From the NCBI GenBank assembly GCA_036874045.1, contig CM072341.1, forward strand, positions 10,676,501 to 10,740,500: 64,000 nucleotides of DNA. Direction: 5' to 3'. The position numbers were made by a program, and so were the translations under genes. How positions within the stretch are numbered: position 1 is the stretch's first letter; each line of letters starts with the position of its first letter. Positions 45,345-56,899 of this stretch are shown piece by piece. The DNA comes from Cymodocea nodosa (Eukaryota > Streptophyta > Magnoliopsida > Alismatales > Cymodoceaceae). Below the pieces are notes generated by a model. It ran no database searches, was not told the origin of the DNA, and worked only from the letters and a program-made list of their open reading frames with translations.

Positions 45345-48300
45345 ATGCCTGTTGATCTCGAGCCACAATGCCAGATGCACCATTCCACCAGTATTGATGT
45401 GTTGAACAGGGAGCTGACTGAGATTGCGGATGAGCTGTCTGCAGCTACTCCAAGGAGATCAGAATCATCTGTTTCTTCACGGAGTAATTCTTTAAGGATC
45501 AATGATGGCAGTGATGAAAAGTTGTATGTTGCTGTAGGAAAGGACTACAGAGAGAGCAAGCCCACTCTGATATGGGCTCTGCGGAAGAGCCGCAGAACAA
45601 AAACATTTGTCCTGCTTCACGTACACCGTCCTTCACAAATGATCCCCATATGTATGTTCTCTACATCTCATTTTTACTTGAAAAAACATGTTCTTTTTCC
45701 CCCTTTTTTCCTTTTAAAGGTACATGTAAAAGATGCTCTCGCAATAGATCAAGGGATTTCTTAGAATTCTGCCTGAGTTTGTTGTTGTTCATATAAATTT
45801 TGATACAATGAGGATCTTCCTTTTTGGATTTTAACATCAGGCATTTTTTGTTTGACATCAAGCTTTCTTGGGTGCGTTGTTCCTTTAGATAAAATAAGTA
45901 TGCTACATTGGAGTTATACTTGGGGGATTAGTTGACAAAAGTGTTTAAATTGGACTTCATCTTTAATTCCAATTTTGTAATTCAACATACGGTGCATTTG
46001 TTTGGCACTGATCCTTTTTATTGCCACAATATTTTTTTTTAATTATATAAAGATGAAGCTTTCCATGAGATAAATTCATAAATTAGGGCTCAACTCTAAT
46101 GCTAATTTTCCATTATCAAAAGTCAAAACACTCTGACAAATCTTGTTTTTATCCTTCACTAATATGTTTAATAGTAATACAGAAAGATGATCTTTTCCAT
46201 ATTTAGATGATGCTTGATTAAGAATCATCCTTCTTTTCTTCTAACAAAACAAATTCACTTGGCGCCATGCCTACCTGCCAAAACTCCCATTTTTTCTTTC
46301 TTCTTTCCATTTTTGCCCAAAAACTGTATATGCGACCATTCTATCTGTATTCTGTAAAATACAGATTAAGGGGTTGCTGCTTGGATCCACCAACTTATTG
46401 TAGCCAGATTCTTAATTGGTTACGGGAGCTATCTTCTACATGGGATATTGAGAAGCCAGTTTCTAACAATCATGAGAAGCTTGTTTGGTGCAGCTTCAAT
46501 ATTTAAGGAATGACGGTTACACACTATATAGGGCTTTCCTGCAAGCAAAGCAAAGGAAAGAACATGAAAAATACAAAACAAAATGAAACTAAGACAATGA
46601 TGAAAAGGAAATGAAATAAGGAAACAAAAATGGTGACAAATAATTATAAAAGAAAGGTGACAGAAGGAAATGAAATGATTTTTTATGTGATTTAGTCAAG
46701 CTGCCGAGGAGAGTTTTGGGGAAAAAGAAAGGAACTTGGCTTTTCAGAAAACCTTAAGAAAAACCGTCTCATGCCTTGTTTCGGTCTTTGAGAAGCTGAA
46801 AGCTTCTTACAGCAACCAAGTGTAATAGCCTTATTCGGTATCACTTCAACAACTGAAATTTCTCATAGAAGTTGAGACCTAGAAGCTAGCTCAAAAGTGA
46901 TGCCAACGTGCCCTACTTTTAAAGGTAAATATTGAGAACTTAAGATGAACGGATTATGTTAATTTGTGTGCATTTTATACTCTAATAATTTGATACATAA
47001 GTTTAGAAATCTGAAAGATTTGAACAATCAAAAATTGTACGCAGCAGTCTAGAGCCAGGTAAATCCATCAAACTTTTAATAATTGTCACTTAGTTTCCTA
47101 AAAAAGAAAAATGCAATTTTCAGTTTCTTGCAATAATGTGGAATCCATTTTATGTGTCGTATTTAGATTTATTGCATTTTAAGATCCGTTGACAAATAAT
47201 GTATAAGTTTTCACTGAAGTTGATTTGTGCATTTAAAAGTTGTTTTAGCTACCTTTTCATAGTTTATTATCAATATTCTCTACCTACCTTTTTCATCTAG
47301 TCATGCTGCATCATAATGATTACGAGTTTGATAGACTGATGATATATGATATTTTCTTTTAGCGGGTGGTTGGCTTCATACAAGCCAGCTAAAAGCAGAG
47401 CAGATTGAAACATACAGAGTACGCGAGAAAGAGAAAATGAATAAGACTTTGGATGATTATATGTTTATTTGTGAAATTGCAAAGGTAGATTCTTCTATCT
47501 GAATGATTTTCTTTCAGGATTTATATAATTTGTTTTGAATAAAATCAGAACTTCTTTCTACCAGAATGCAACCACATTGTAATTACATACATTGCACTAC
47601 ATTTTTGCTTGCCCAGGTACAAGCTGAGAAACTAGTGATTGAGATGGATGATATTGCGAAAGGTATTGTGCAGCTTATTGTTCGACATGGAATCACTAGA
47701 CTTGTTATGGGAGCTGCAGCAGACAACTATTATACAAAGTATGGAAGATGGATATAACTATAAGTTCTTCCATGAATTTCTCATCAACAAATATCAGCAT
47801 GTACTCATTTAGTCTGATTTATCGTTTCTGGAAGCATCAGCATTGATGTCTATTGTCTGATACACTTGGGTGAGAGTGAGATGTACTAACTGCAAAGAGA
47901 GATTTTGTTTTGGCGTAACAAATTTTATGGCCACACTATTCCTTAGAACACTTTTCTTTTGGGCAAAAATCAGACTCAATTGCTATTTGTTGATTTGATT
48001 GATACCTAATAACATTAACTTTAGTTTCTTGTATTATGTGCTAATTGTTTTCTAGATTTTAGCTTCTAATTTACTTGAAAACCTTTCAAATTACAGGAAA
48101 ATGAGGACACCAATCTCTACAACAGCATGTGCTGTACTAAAAAATGCTCCTCAATCTTGCAACATATGGTTTATTTGCAAAGGAAATTTGATCTGCACAA
48201 GGTACACCAAAGCTTTCGTTAGTTTTATCACAAATTTACAAATTATAGATCTTTGCTCCAAAATTTTCACCAAATTTTACGGCCAATGGAGCATTTCTTT

Positions 48301-51300
48301 TAAGTTGGTGTTTTGAAGTTTTAATTGTTTTACATTTGTGCCACCTTTCATCTCTAATTTAAATGTTATTACTTACAGAGAAGATGGTCTGGATAGTTTT
48401 GCAATGCCACGGTCACCTTTGGCAAGTCCAGGGATCAAAGGAATAAGTAAGCTCCTGAGATCCAGATCAGCTTCTTATGCAATCTGCCCCTCTGAGCAAG
48501 ACTTGTTTGAAAACATGCCAAAAGCATGCTCTAATGGGTCATCTGGTGAAGCTGAAGGGCATTTTCATGAATTAGGGTCTAACACAAGAAGTGATTCCCT
48601 AAGCTTGTTCAATGCAAAAGAAAATCTTATTGATCCTCAGGTAGAGGCCTTGGGCCTTTCCGAGGTTTCTGATCCTTCTGTATCATCAGGAGCTAGTCTT
48701 GCAAGGTGCAATTCAAAACTAAATTCAACGCCTACAGAGAAAGATGAGGTAAGGTGCAAAATATCAACGAATATGCATTCAACAGATACTTCTAAGGAAC
48801 TTTCAAATGTCCTAGTTCCTCTGTTGTGTACTATTTTTATTCCATCTCTTCTTTCCTTCTTTGTTACAAGTATTAGTTGAATGAGGATTGTTGTAATTTT
48901 TTTTTTACTGTAATTTACTATTTTACTTTATGTTTATGCTGGTCATGCATTATTATCTCCAAGAGCTAACTATACCTCAAGAATTCTTTCATCTGTTGAA
49001 ATAACTATGTTCTGTGTTGCATCTTGACAATTATTGATTCCTACATGAAGCGGTTAGTACAAGGCACCACAAATTAATTTTCAGGACTGAACATGGAAAA
49101 TTTGTCACTTCTCAGAAGCATCTGACGATTCTAAGTTTCTGTAGGGTGGATCTAGAGCAGATGATGATTGGAACATTCATCTGCAACAAGCTGTCACGGA
49201 AGCAGCTAATTTAGTGAGTGGAGCTTATAAAGAGTATCACAGGCGCCGTAGGGCTGAAAGAGATGCTTTTGAGGCTAACCAGAGGGTGTGTTTTCTTTTT
49301 CTTATTTACTTGGCATTGTTTGTTTATTCCATCAGACGCTCGTTTCTTCTGGTTATTGAATTTGTTTTTTTATTTTGTTTGTTACTTTGAGTAGCATTTC
49401 CAAAGGTGTAACATTCTCAATTCCTTTTTGCACTGGCTTTAATTCAATTACTTAGATATGTATGTGTGTTTGTGTCTTACTTATTTACTTAAATCTAACT
49501 GATGGCACAACTCCGGCAGATAAAATTGTTGGAGTTGAATTACGCCAAAGAGGTAAAACTGAGAGAAGAAGTTGAACAGACATTGTCACAAGAAAAGCTA
49601 GAAATAGAAAAACTCAAATCTCAGCTAGATGATATTTTAGATGAGGTTCAGGTGGTTCGTAAGCAGAAAGGCATGCTGAAAGACAAAATCACTGCATCTG
49701 ATGGTCAAGTAAAGGATCTTGAAGAGAAATTATCAGCAGCAAAGAATCACCTGAATTCTCTTCAGAAGGAGAGAGATGATGCTGTTAAAGAAACAGAAGA
49801 GCTGCGATGCAGAAAAGAAGTGGCAAGCAGCGGCAGCAGCCATAGATCAGCAAACTTCTTAGAGTTCTCCTACTTGGAACTTGAGCAAGCAACCTGTAAC
49901 TATGAAACTTGGTTGAAGATTGGACAAGGGGCATTTTGGTCTGTTTATAAAGGTCTTATACGTCATACAAAGGTTGCTATAAAGGTATTCAATCCCGGTA
50001 CCTTTCCAGATGGCTCTGATTTTTGTCAGGAGGTAATGAAAACTATTCTTCTCATTATTATTTACTAAAATTGCATGAGATTAATTTAGGCATTATATGC
50101 AAATAAAGGAAACTTTCTTGTTACAATCTTTGTGCAAGTTCTTGTGAATTTTGAACATAATAGCAAATTTTCCTCTTATGTTTTGATTACTATGTTAATT
50201 AATAATATTCTCTGCACTTGTCTTTAATAATTTTTGACGTGTTTATTTATACACATTAATTTTCACAATTGATATTTATATCTAAACTTGTTCAACTTTT
50301 GAATCAAATTGTATAGAGGAGAAAATAAAATGAAATCCAAATTCAATTTTTTTTTTTTTTTAATTTTCAAGTAAAAATTTTCCTTCCACATTTGAGATTG
50401 TCGAGAAAACACGTACCATATTATTGTATCATTTTTATGTGGTCTTGAAAAATAAACAAGTAACGCATTTTCAAATAGAAATAAACTTTACTCATGAAAA
50501 GTGATTTTGTTTACGTTCTTTAGATTTAGCTTGCAGATGATTGTAAATAAATTTTTGTTGATTATTTTAATAGAGAAAGGTCTGGATTGATAGGTAGATT
50601 CTTATAGTTTTTATCTGATTTTTACATCATAAAACAAGTACTTATGGACAAAAGAACATTATTTAGGCTAGTAGTAATCTTAATAACTAATAATCATAAC
50701 GAGATATGTTATTGTCTTTTGTAACAAGGAATGTTATGTTTATCTTAAATTTTAAAGAATCAGATCAAGTACCATTTCGTAAGTTTACAATTGGAAAGCA
50801 AACGATGGGAATCGATGATGCCCGGCTTGTTTGCATACGAGAGCCATTCATCAATGCAGCATGCACGCACGCACGCACGCACTCCTTGAATGGTCATCAT
50901 CATTTCAGGGATACTTGATGTATAGACAAGTAGCTGCTGCTCGACTGCTTGACATGATCAACATTTTGTTTATAACGATGCGTGGAAAATTTTCAGGTTG
51001 ACAAGCTCAGCAGATTAAGGCATCCAAATCTGGTAACCCTCGTTGGAGCATGCCCAGAAGCACTCACGCTAGTATACGAGTTCCTTCCAAATGGAAGTTT
51101 GGAGGACCGGCTTTCACGTAAAGACAACACCCCTGCACTTCCTTGGCAGATCCGGCTACGCATCGGTGCCGAGTTATGCTCTGCTCTGATCTTCCTCCAC
51201 TCAAACAAGCCAGACGTCGTAGTCCATGGTGACCTCAGGCCCGCCAATATCTTACTTGACGCGAATTTTGTAAGCAAGCTCGTCGACTTCAGCATCAGTC

Positions 51301-51650
51301 GGCTCCTTGTTCAGTCTGCCACCTCCCTCTACAACTGGAACGACCCCACGGGGACTTTTGCGTACATGGATCCTGAGTTCTTCTCGAGTGGAGAAATCAG
51401 ACCACATTCTGATGTGTACTCCTTCGGCATCACGGTTCTTCGTCTTTTAACGGGAAAGCCTGCACTGGGGATTGTGAAGGAGGTGCAGGAAGCACTGGAG
51501 AAGGGGAGCTTGCAGAAGATTCTGGACCCTTCTGCTGGAGAATGGCCTTTTAAGCGGGCGCACCAGCTGGCCCTCGTGGCTCTCAAATGTTGCGAGATGA
51601 AAAGAAGGAATCGGCCGGATCTCGTTCGAGAGGTTTTGAAGATATTTTGA
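45345..51650 (+). CDS. USP domain - coiled coil - kinase protein of PUB33/34 type lacking the U-box
   Basis: Family members are plant U-box E3 ligases with an N-terminal universal-stress-protein domain, coiled coil, RLCK-type kinase and C-terminal U-box. Exons 45345-45651, 47363-47484, 47617-47738, 48097-48201, 48379-48748, 49145-49285, 49520-50032 and 50997-51650 join in phase to 777 residues. USP-like domain: residues about 50-215 (LYVAVGKDY, LIWAL, LLHVHRP, AEKLVIEMDDIAKGIVQLI, LVMGAAADNYY, CNIWFICKGN). Coiled coil: about 390-500. Kinase: about 510-777, with a glycine loop IGQGAFWSVYKG, VAIK lysine, HGDLRPAN catalytic loop, DFS in place of DFG, and YMDPEF. The frame stops right after the kinase (51648-51650); no U-box follows. 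The start at 45345 is the first ATG; the frame extends only two codons further upstream to a GTG. Confidence 0.88.
50862..50882. repeat. (GCAC)n tetranucleotide microsatellite
   Basis: Five GCAC units in the last intron of the kinase gene, about 115 bp before the final exon. Confidence 0.85.
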
Positions 51651-52641
51651 TTTTGAGCCTACGAAGCGATCTACGTGGGCCATGATATCTTATTTTCCTG
51701 AAGGTTAGTTATATTACCGGAACTTGCACCGTCTTAGGATATGGGTGGGTCATTTTCCACCCTTTGAATACACATCACTACTGGAATGCTGAACTTACAC
51801 CCCATCCAATTCAATGCCATTTCATCAGCCAGCCAATTTGGGTCCTGAAGCGGATTCTATACAGCCAGTACCTTTTATGGTTTGCAACCAACCTCTCCAT
51901 TCCTTTGTAAGGAAAACCATCCTTCAAATTTAATATGGCCTCTCATGATCTTACGATACAACGCTTGAGCTTAACATCGATGATCTTATCCTCCATATCT
52001 TTCACAAACATCTCACCTTTTTAATTGCACAAACAAGTAATATACTTTTTTAAAGTGTTTTTTATAATATGCAAGAAAATCTCCCTTTAGGGCCCCGTTT
52101 GCACAAATATCGTTTTATAATATCTCATTTGGAACTATTTGTATATGACAGAAAAATCAAAAAATATTGGAAACAGAAAATCAAGAAAGTTAAAAAAAAA
52201 AAAAAAAAAACTATTTTTATGTGAAAAGTTAAAATAATTGATTACTTGTATATGTCCCAGAAAGTTAGTTATAAAAATTTTAACAACCACACCAACGTGA
52301 AACGCATTTAAAATTTCTCAATATAAAAAGGTACAAATATTGCAAAAGGACTTCATAAATAGGAATACCAGTGTACAAAATTATCATAATCTGTCATTCT
52401 AAATAAATATCATAACAACTTCAAGTATTTTATTTGTTTCTAAATATACTCCTTCAAAAGCTTCTACATTATTTAGTATACCAATTTCTGCCAACTCAAT
52501 TTGAATATATTTAAGTCAATTTTTCTATCAACTTTAATTAAAAATAAAATTGTAAAGTAGAAAGCATGCAACAAAAATCTTTTAACTTAGTATTTCAAAA
52601 GAAGATAGTATGTGATTGTAAAATAATACTTTACAATTTTA
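51651..52641. other. 3' region of kinase gene, no further exon seen
   Basis: Directly after the stop a few codons (51655-51700) resemble part of a U-box (YEA..., GHD). No other coding signal follows. A Tourist-like end, TTTAGGGCCCCGTTTGC, occurs at about 52086 without a visible partner; an A run lies at about 52192-52211. Confidence 0.45.
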
Positions 52642-53240
52642 AATGCCTGTTAGTATACATCGAAAAGTTCAGATGAAAATGAAATGTAATGTTAGAATTT
52701 CCATGAGTGTTTAGTGTACTTATTGGAAAGTTTAGAAAGTTAAAATTAACGTGAGAGGTTTAGTACATATCAAAATGTTCAGAAATTAAAAAAGTAACGA
52801 AATAAATTGTAAAATACTATTTAAAATTGTGTAATTGATATATTAATATATAATTTGATATTAAAAAAATAATATTAATGAGTTTAAAAATTATACTTAT
52901 TCAAATTATTACAACAAAAATAGAAAGAATAGTTTAAAACTACAAAACATTCAAAGTATTACAACATAAATGTTAAGAATAGTCCAAAGATATAAAGTAT
53001 TCAAATTATTTCAACATCAATGTCTAGAATAATCCAAAGCTACAACATAAATGAACTTAAATAGTCATTCTTTTCCACATTGTTATCATTATATATTCAC
53101 ACATCTTATCAACTAATTCTTTTCATTGTTCTTGACTTATTCCAACTTGTGAATGTCCATTTGTATTAATTCTCCTATTAGTTGTATATCATTAGTAATA
53201 TTTAATTCTTCTAATTCATTTTGCAAATCTTCAAGTAAAT
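52642..53240 (-). mobile_element. Truncated second Harbinger copy (right end)
   Basis: Reverse-complement match to the right end of the element at 13331-18698: it starts with GCCTGTTAGTATACATCGAA, like the inverted right terminus there, runs through the same AT-rich segment and reaches the 3' end of the transposase frame (the stretch equivalent to 17030-17210). Much of the AT-rich interior is deleted relative to the first copy. It is cut off at 53240 by the copia LTR. Confidence 0.75.
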
Positions 53241-54491
53241 TGTAGGATCTTAGTATCACAAGAAAAATGGTGAATTGTGTTTTTAGAAATTAAAAATTTC
53301 TAGTAGATAAAACAAGAGCACAAAATACTCATAAATATAATTCTAATCTTTATTGATTAAAGAAAGAATTTACAATCATTTTTTTAGCACAATTCCCTAC
53401 TTGTCGGTTCTAATACAATATAGTCTAAGATACAATTCAAAGAGAAAATAAAATCCTTATTCTAATTTTGTTTGAATTGTATAGCCAAACTTGATTTTTT
53501 TATATGTAGCTTCTTTTCTTTACTTTTTTTCACATTCTGTATCTCTTTTTCTCTTGTTGTTAAATTTCCTAGACTTTTTGCATTGTTGCTCTTCTTCTGA
53601 ATTTGCTTGGAATTCAAACTTCTAATGTTGGAGAATTTTTTTGGATTTGAATATTTTGAATTGAATACTCTGACTTGGGATTTAAGATTGAATACTCAGG
53701 AATGGAATTTAGGATGATCATAGTGCAACTCGTACCCTCTATTTATAGTAGTTGAATTACAACTTCACATTCAGCATGTTCATCGATTTAATCAAGAATC
53801 CATAATCTCACGTATTAATTCAAATTTAAATTATCCACGATCTCTACTATCTTTTTGAATTTTCACTATTTCCACTATCATTTTTGAATTTCTACTATCT
53901 CCACTATCATTTTTAATTTCCACGATTTCCTATCGTAGATCAATCGAAAATCCTTCTTCTTAGAGATTTGTAGAATATCTTCTAAGTCACTACTTTAGTC
54001 GAACACTTATTCTTTAAAACTTTTAAAAACTCAAACACTTATTTGTAACTCTTTGAGTCTTTACATTTGCAAAATATGTGATTGAAATAAGAAAACTTAT
54101 CTGTTCGTTAGTCACTCTATAAAACTCAAACAGTTATCATTCTATGCATATAAAAACTCGAACAGTTATATAACTCTTCAATTTTCATTAACAAATACAC
54201 ATGAAAAACATGTAAAAATTTAAAATATTAAAAATACACGTGTAGATAACTTAACTATACGAGTTTTTAACATAACTCTTCGAGTAACTAAAAATGTTAA
54301 TTATCTGAAAGTTTAATTATTTGAAAGATTAACTATTCTAAACTTAACTATCCAAAAGTTAACTATCTGAAACTTTAAATGAAACTTCTTGATAACTAAA
54401 AATCCTTAACATTTAATTTTGTGACTGATATACTTTAGATTTATTTATAAAGTTTAATAAAATATTTATCATTAAAACAAAATTCCTAACA
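53241..54491 (-). mobile_element. Copia 3' LTR, family B, minus orientation
   Basis: 1251 bp. Read on the minus strand it starts TGTTAGGAATTTTGTTTT, carries repeated GGATAGTTAA-type motifs and ends GATCCTACA. It is preceded on that strand by a polypurine tract (AAAAAAGAGGAGAT, complement of 54492-54505), so it is the 3' LTR of an element whose interior extends to the right. Its outer end disrupts a Harbinger transposase remnant. It is alignable with 62785-63996 over its whole length. Confidence 0.8.
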
Positions 54492-55122
54492 ATCTCCTCT
54501 TTTTTGATGATGACAAAACTTAATAAGTTTAAATAATCTTTCTCCCTCTTTTGGTATTACAAAAAATAAATATCATATATATATAAGGAATAAAAAACAT
54601 GCTAAGTATATATTTCAAAAAGTACTTTAAACATGTAAAAATCAAACGTGGATAAAAAAACTATTTAAATAATAACTGTTTTAAACAATAACTATTGAAG
54701 ACAAGTATGTGAAATATATATTGTAAATAGTTACATAATTTTTGGCAACAAATTATAATTTATGAAATCATGTAATACATAATTTATTTTTATTTACAAG
54801 CCTCTTTGTCTTTGAAAAATATCTAACAAAGTATCTTAAATTTTCTATGCAATTTCTATACTAACTTTGTTTATTTGATCAATAACTTCTTGATCTAAAT
54901 CTGTATTTTGAGCTTGTGTTTGTTACTATAATGAATCTGTATGTCTATGTATATGTTGTTTGTATATTGTATGTTGCTGTTGTCCTGATGTTGATTGTTG
55001 TTGTTACTGCTCTTGTTGATTTTGTTGTTGTTATTGTTGTTGTTCTTGCTATCGAATTGCAGGTGGATCTATTTCCTAGTATTTATATAGTTCTTTTACA
55101 AAGAAAGATTGTGATTTCATCT
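54492..55122 (-). mobile_element. 3' interior fragment of copia family B element
   Basis: Begins with the polypurine tract and the phrase TTTTGTCATCATCAAAAAAG on the minus strand, typical of plant copia elements just before the 3' LTR. The pol frame is not recognisable. A GTT/CTT-rich low-complexity tract lies at 54956-55056. It is interrupted at 55123 by the next LTR. Confidence 0.6.
54956..55056. repeat. GTT-rich low-complexity tract
   Basis: Repeated TGTTG/TTGTTGTT units; on the minus strand this would encode poly-Asn/Gln or poly-Thr if translated. Confidence 0.7.
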
Positions 55123-56683
55123 TGTTGAGTATTTTGTTTTGATGATATGTGATAAATGGATATAATCATATTTACTCAATTACTGTTGTTTGTGAACGTG
55201 AATTAAGAATATCAATTAATACAGAAAAATTTTACTGATATAAATACTTGTCTGTAATAGATCTGAAATTATACTAAGTTAAATAACTAGTCGTTATGTT
55301 ATACTAACTTTTCATTTAACTAAACGTTAAGTTAACATGTATTTTTATCGCAAAGCATGATATATTTTAAAGTTATATTTTCTGTATCATGAATAGTGCA
55401 CGTTAAAGACAACTCGTTAAGTTAGTGAGTTGTTTGTATAAAAGTCACCTGAGAACTCGTTGAGTTATAGGCTTAAAGGTTAAAATAGGTCACGTGAGAA
55501 CTTGTTAAGTTAGTGAGTAAAAGAGTAGACGAACTTGTTAAGTTAGTATTGTACACGTGGTGAAATTAAAGTTACGAATGTTATAATGTATCACGTGAGT
55601 TGCATATGTTTAACTCGTTAAGTTAACATAACTACACGCGTTGAGTTGCTATATCGAACACTAAGACAACGCGTTAGGTTAGCGTTATAAACTTAAAGTT
55701 GTTATTATTGCATGTGGTAAAATTCTTGTTATAAAAACATTTGTTTTTACTAGTTTGTTGAGTTATCTGTAACAAAACGAAGTTGGTTCGTTGAATTATC
55801 GTAATATCATAAAATTGGTTCATTGAGTTAGCTTAACACCACAGACTTAGTTCGTTGAGTTAACTACAGTACATGTCACATGATTTGTCACATGAGGAAC
55901 TCATTGAGTTAGATACGTTAAGTTATATATCTATTTGTTTTACACGTTTAGTTAACATTAAAACAATGACTTCTTATTACACTTGATGAAAAATTTTAGA
56001 CGAGAAAGTTTATTTTGTAGTAAATTTTTCAGAGATCTAGGATTGATGATTAAAGAAAATTCAAAAAGAAAACGTGGGTCAGAACGTGTGTATTTCAATA
56101 AAGGAAAAAACAGAAGACGTGAAGAGTGGAAAATTGATACTAATTAAATGTAGAGGATATGCATGAAGTGAATATACAGTATAAAAGGCATAGAATTCTC
56201 GTTGATCAATTATCCCTACACACCAAAAGAAATATCTTTTTAAGGATCAAAAATACCTCTTTAGGGAAAAACTCTTAAGTGAAAGAAAATTCAATGAAGT
56301 AGAGAAAGTCAGAAATATGTTACTGAAGATTTGAAGAAGAAGAAAGCAACTTCGGTGAAGCAAAGAAAGTCAAATATTTGTCACTGAAGAATTGCAGAAG
56401 AAGAAGAAGAAAAATCTCAAACAAGGAGAAATGTTTTAAATTCTGTAAATTAATTTTCTCTGTTTGTAGTTATGAAATTGATTAGATGAAATATGATATC
56501 GTTATATAATTGCATCTACAATTTTAGAGGAGAATTGAATTGTATATTGTAATTGAAACCTTGAATAAAATGATTTGATTAAAATATTGTCTCGACTTGT
56601 TTTTATTTTTGAAGTTTCAATTATAATCGAAAATGTTGAAAAACACAATTCACCCCCCTTTTGTATAGCCATACGATCTTACA
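55123..56683 (+). mobile_element. Copia 5' LTR, family C
   Basis: 1561 bp, starting TGTTGAGTATTTTGTTTTGA and ending GATCTTACA, followed after two bases by a Met-tRNA primer-binding site. Ends resemble those of family B but the interior differs. It contains about a dozen GTTAAGTTA/GTTGAGTTA palindrome-like motifs and several CACGTG cores (about 55494, 55553 and 55591). Confidence 0.85.
55400..55960. repeat. GTTGAGTTA/GTTAAGTTA motif array inside family C LTR
   Basis: Motifs such as AACTCGTTAAGTTA, AACTCGTTGAGTTA and TTCGTTGAGTTAAC recur 12-14 times, intermixed with CACGTGAG/CACGTGG. The core is the same as in the solo LTR at 3131-4618 although the two LTRs otherwise differ. Confidence 0.65.
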
Positions 56684-56685
56684 AG

Positions 56686-56697
56686 TGGTATCAGAGC
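56686..56697 (+). other. Primer-binding site (initiator Met-tRNA)
   Basis: TGGTATCAGAGC, complementary to the 3' end of plant initiator tRNA-Met, two bases after the end of the LTR. This is the standard site of plant copia elements. Confidence 0.92.
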
Positions 56698-56899
56698 TGG
56701 TTAATAATCTTTGATATAAAATCGATACCAACTTAATTAATATCATTGCTTAATCTGGCTCCTTTGTTTTTAAACAGAAATTAATATCTTAGCATATGTT
56801 TAACTTTCTTGATTTTAGGCTCAAGTTGTTTTAAAGTTTTAAATTATTTAAAATCAAATAGGTTGAAAAATCTAAGTTACTGGAAATGGTAATTTTTCT

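Noticed and set aside
51329-51683. Minus-strand frames opposite the kinase exon
   Set aside because: Antisense shadows of a well-supported exon.
52080-52110. Tourist-like end TTTAGGGCCCCGTTTGC
   Set aside because: No matching inverted end found before the next element; may be an orphan or chance match.
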